Part shown: positions 61,562 through 64,000 of the stretch, piece by piece
How positions within the stretch are numbered: the first letter of the stretch is position 1
Layout of the letters: each line of letters opens with the position of its first letter
DNA from: Dysgonomonas sp. UBA5412
GTDB taxonomy: Bacteria > Bacteroidota > Bacteroidia > Bacteroidales > Dysgonomonadaceae
Direction of reading: 5' to 3'
Assembly: GCA_002409595.1 (NCBI GenBank)
Contig: DHNQ01000002.1
Span: 1-64,000 of the forward strand
Length of the DNA: 64,000 bases
Position numbers and translations under genes: made by a program
The notes under the pieces: generated by a model
The model's input: only the letters and a program-made list of their open reading frames with translations
What the model was told of the DNA's origin: nothing
Database searches by the model: none

Positions 61562-62908
61562 TTAGTCTTCCAGAATATAAATAGAATCAGTTGTATATGT
61601 ATCGTCAGGCGAATAGATTATCCAATCTGTCAGGAGCTCTAAAGGATACTTCTTTATATCCCCTTCGTTAAGTCCCGATATCCAATAAGGCTGATTTAAA
61701 AGTTTACCTTCTATATTTCCTCCTTCTATTGCCTGCACTTCATACCAAAGATGCTCTTTCTCACTTCCGGCTTCCGGCTTGTCTACTGTAAGTCCGAGTT
61801 TTACGAGGAATGTCCATCGAGGGATTTCATCCTTTGCCCCGAACAGATTTTTGAGAAAAGATTTCTTTTCCGTTTTTTTATATTCTTTGTTAAATACCCG
61901 TTCGAATGAAGAGAAACGTTCCTTTGCTAAAGCGCTCATTCTGTTTGTTTCCTCATTTGTAATATAATAGATTGGATTTTCGGCAAGAGTTTGAGCATAT
62001 ATCTCAGGAGAAACCATATTGCCATCCTCTACTGCAAATAAGATTCCCGAAGGTTCGGCATGAACATTATCCACTTCATCGCGATCGCTTGCTCCCCCCA
62101 AAATTCCTTGAGGTAGATCTTTCAATGCCTCTTCCCATCTTAACCAGCATAAGTTTATCCCCATACCATCATACCCTATTGTAAACCGTTCTTTTTCCTT
62201 TGTCGGATGTGTAAGAAACTTTTTCACAGTCATATTGATGAGTGTATTCATCTGTTCCGCACCCTGACTGAAATTCAACATTTCCAGCTCCACCGAGCCA
62301 CAGCGATGCAATCCATGCGTATGAAACCAATATCTGCATTTGCCCTCTTTTTCATCCTCATCATACACACAGTGCAAAGTGTATAGATAGTCGGGCGACG
62401 GAGGAGTTGGTGATTTTGCTGTCATTTTCAACCATTTTGCTGATAGTAAACGATAAGACGCAAAGTCTATAACCAAACTTGCATCCGGTACAATAGCGTT
62501 CATTATCTTAAGTTGTAAGTGAAATGAAGTCAAAGGATCTAATTCGAAATACAAAGATGTCTCCAGAAAATATTCTTGCGCTATGGTGATATCTAACGAC
62601 TCTTGATCTATTGAGTTTGCAAAACCATAGTCGTTCAGATTGATATTTTTAGTATCACACACATATAGATCTACATGGAAAGCAGTATCCTTATATTCTA
62701 TTTCGGCAGCAAAGCTCATAATAGAAAATTCGCTATCGACTTCTACTTTATTGAACGACACAAGTCTAAAGTCCTTTTGTTGAGAAAGGGCTTTTTCTAT
62801 TTGTGCAGCTTCGAATTTGAAAGTTTTATTTTTAGGATATATACCCATTGCAGATGCTAATCCGGTTTGTCCTTCGGTCAGCAAGTTATATTTTTCTTCG
62901 TTATTCAT
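61562..62908 (-). CDS. DUF4026 protein with C-terminal DUF2314-like domain
   Basis: A 448-residue cytosolic protein. The N-terminal 340 residues match DUF4026 (e.g. EIEYKDTAFHVDLYVCDT and the YWFHTHGLHRCGSVELEML block, about 195-213). The last 80 residues (EKEHLWYEVQAIEGGNIEGKLLNQPYWISGLNEGDIKKYPL) resemble DUF2314. Such proteins occur near stress or immunity-type genes in other bacteria, but the function is unknown. It is a single gene between the GT2 operon and trpS. Confidence 0.7.
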   Translation of the reverse strand: MNNEEKYNLLTEGQTGLASAMGIYPKNKTFKFEAAQIEKALSQQKDFRLVSFNKVEVDSEFSIMSFAAEIEYKDTAFHVDLYVCDTKNINLNDYGFANSIDQESLDITIAQEYFLETSLYFELDPLTSFHLQLKIMNAIVPDASLVIDFASYRLLSAKWLKMTAKSPTPPSPDYLYTLHCVYDEDEKEGKCRYWFHTHGLHRCGSVELEMLNFSQGAEQMNTLINMTVKKFLTHPTKEKERFTIGYDGMGINLCWLRWEEALKDLPQGILGGASDRDEVDNVHAEPSGILFAVEDGNMVSPEIYAQTLAENPIYYITNEETNRMSALAKERFSSFERVFNKEYKKTEKKSFLKNLFGAKDEIPRWTFLVKLGLTVDKPEAGSEKEHLWYEVQAIEGGNIEGKLLNQPYWISGLNEGDIKKYPLELLTDWIIYSPDDTYTTDSIYILED

Positions 62909-63021
62909 TAGAGAGCGATAAGATATGTTACTTGGATTGATTAAGTATAGAAGACAAACTTAGTGAAAATATCACGATCTATAATTAAGATTTGTCAAAT
63001 ATATATTTTATATAAAAAACG

Positions 63022-63052
63022 AAAAGCCTAGACATATATTGTCAAGGCTTTC
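63022..63052 (-). terminator. Terminator after trpS
   Basis: AAAAGCCTAGACA and TGTCAAGGCTTT form an imperfect stem around TATATT. On the minus strand it is followed by TTTT-rich DNA, 18 bases beyond the trpS stop. Confidence 0.6.
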
Positions 63053-63069
63053 TTATGATTGTGAAGTCT

Positions 63070-64000
63070 TTAGAATTTTTTGAATCCCATTATTTCTCTG
63101 ACTTCCCTAAGCGTTTTGCTTGCACTTTCGCGAGCCTTTGCCGCACCCTCAGTTGTTACCTTGTGTAGATATGCTTCATCGTTTTGTATTTCGAGAATAC
63201 GCTCACGAATAGGTGTTGTTACTTTGATTATATCTTCAGCCAATTGCTTTTTCAAGTCGCCGTAACGTATTTCGCAGGTATTCCATTTTTCTTCAAAATG
63301 TTTTACGACGTCATCCGTAGAAACTACTTTTAATATTGTGAACAGATTCTCTATACATTCCGGTTTCTCCGAGTTCGGTTCTTTAGGACCTTCGTCGGTT
63401 AGAGCACGTTTTACTTTCTTCTCGATCGTTTTTGCATCATCAGCCAGATAAAGACAATTTCCTTCCGATTTGCCCATTTTGCCGCTGCCGTCAAGCCCCG
63501 GTATTTTTATTAATTGCTGCCCAAAGTTGTAGGCTATTGGCTCTTTGAAGTATTCCACTCCATAAAAATTATTGAAACGGCGTGCAAACTTGCGTGTCAT
63601 TTCTAAGTGCTGTTCCTGATCTTTACCCACAGGTACTTTGTCGGCATTGTGCATCAATATATCTGCTGCCATCAGAGTCGGGTAAGTTAATAGTGCTGCA
63701 TTAACATTTTCCGGTTGTTTGCGAGCCTTGTCTTTGAAAGACGCAGTTTTAGACAGTTCGCCCATATATGCATGCATATTTAATAGCAAGTACAATTCGC
63801 ATACTTCCGGCACATCACTCTGTACATATATTGTGGACACCTCGGGGTCGATGCCCGCTGCAAGATATTCTGTCAATACATTTTTTACATTACTATGTAG
63901 AATCTTTGGATCGGGGTGTGTTGTCAAAGAATGATAGTCTGCGATGAAAAAGAAACATCTGTTTTCGTGCTGCATTCTTGTGAAATTTCTTAATGCTCCG
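63070..64000 (-). CDS. trpS: Tryptophanyl-tRNA synthetase (N-terminus outside the window)
   Basis: Class I synthetase charging tRNA-Trp. The KMSKS motif appears as KMGKSEGN (about 166-173 from the first internal Met), and the DQEQHLEMTRKFARRFN and MAADILMHNADKVPVGKDQ motifs are present. The visible frame begins at the right edge as GALRNFTRMQHENRCFFFIADYH, so the HIGH-containing start is cut off and the Met at 63975 is not the real start. The remaining 310 residues fit the C-terminal nine-tenths of TrpRS. Confidence 0.95.
   Translation of the reverse strand, partial: GALRNFTRMQHENRCFFFIADYHSLTTHPDPKILHSNVKNVLTEYLAAGIDPEVSTIYVQSDVPEVCELYLLLNMHAYMGELSKTASFKDKARKQPENVNAALLTYPTLMAADILMHNADKVPVGKDQEQHLEMTRKFARRFNNFYGVEYFKEPIAYNFGQQLIKIPGLDGSGKMGKSEGNCLYLADDAKTIEKKVKRALTDEGPKEPNSEKPECIENLFTILKVVSTDDVVKHFEEKWNTCEIRYGDLKKQLAEDIIKVTTPIRERILEIQNDEAYLHKVTTEGAAKARESASKTLREVREIMGFKKF

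Noticed and set aside
1..64000. CRISPR array, Cas genes, restriction-modification or other known multi-gene defence locus
   Set aside because: No regularly spaced repeats and no matching proteins were seen; the only possible defence gene is the Fic protein in the small element.

Overview
The window looks like a chromosomal piece of a Bacteroidales bacterium, and a Dysgonomonas-like organism would fit, although the species is inference. The evidence is AT-rich DNA, many copies of the Bacteroidetes -7 promoter element TAnnTTTG, SusC/SusD and TonB-linked receptors, many lipoprotein and outer-membrane genes, Bacteroidetes-type DUF families (DUF1080, DUF3332, DUF4249, DUF4834) and the long form of IspG.

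Layout. Positions 1-2800 hold the tail of an unknown gene, then dtd, a MazG-like gene, deoC and ribH, followed by a tRNA-Tyr/tRNA-Gly pair. The 3' half of tRNA-Gly is repeated perfectly (49 bp) at 6725-6773. Between the two copies sits a compact 3.8-kb integrative element with a tyrosine integrase, a small protein resembling a phage terminase small subunit, a structured non-coding segment and a self-inhibited Fic AMP-transferase behind an operator-like repeat array. I find no relaxase, primase or capsid gene in it. From 6.8 to 20.7 kb come a DUF1801 gene, two related SGNH hydrolases flanking a beta-barrel gene, an AT-rich strand-switch region, sppA-lpxK-purine nucleoside phosphorylase, an intact IS982-family insertion placed exactly on the phosphorylase stop codon, an Fsr-like MFS exporter, ychF, a GT11-like transferase, a GNAT gene, a HAD protein without its nucleophile, and galE.

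From 20.7 to 34.5 kb nearly everything is on the minus strand: a TPR protein, glnS, tatC-tatA, apbE and a likely operon of DoxX, two Tat-exported Gfo/Idh/MocA oxidoreductases, a DUF1080 protein and a lipoprotein sugar isomerase. This set resembles periplasmic 3-keto-glycoside pathways, and it lies close to the Tat translocase its oxidoreductases would need. A cytosolic Gfo/Idh/MocA gene follows.

From 34.6 to 64 kb: a SusC/SusD/TlpA-thioredoxin locus, a secreted JAMM-like protein, divIC and xerD sharing a back-to-back promoter, DUF3332, ispG, a PMCA-type calcium ATPase with an unusual insertion, a siderophore receptor and a PepSY membrane protein that share a tandem palindromic operator, a GH2 glycosidase, a second TonB receptor with a DUF4249 lipoprotein, envelope glycan genes (polysaccharide deacetylase and GT2), a DUF4026 protein and trpS, which runs off the right edge.

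The best candidates for something new are the small tRNA-Gly element (possible minimal phage satellite or defence island), the duplicated iron-locus operator and a 28-bp repeat found upstream of three unrelated genes. All calls come from reading the sequence; no database search was run.
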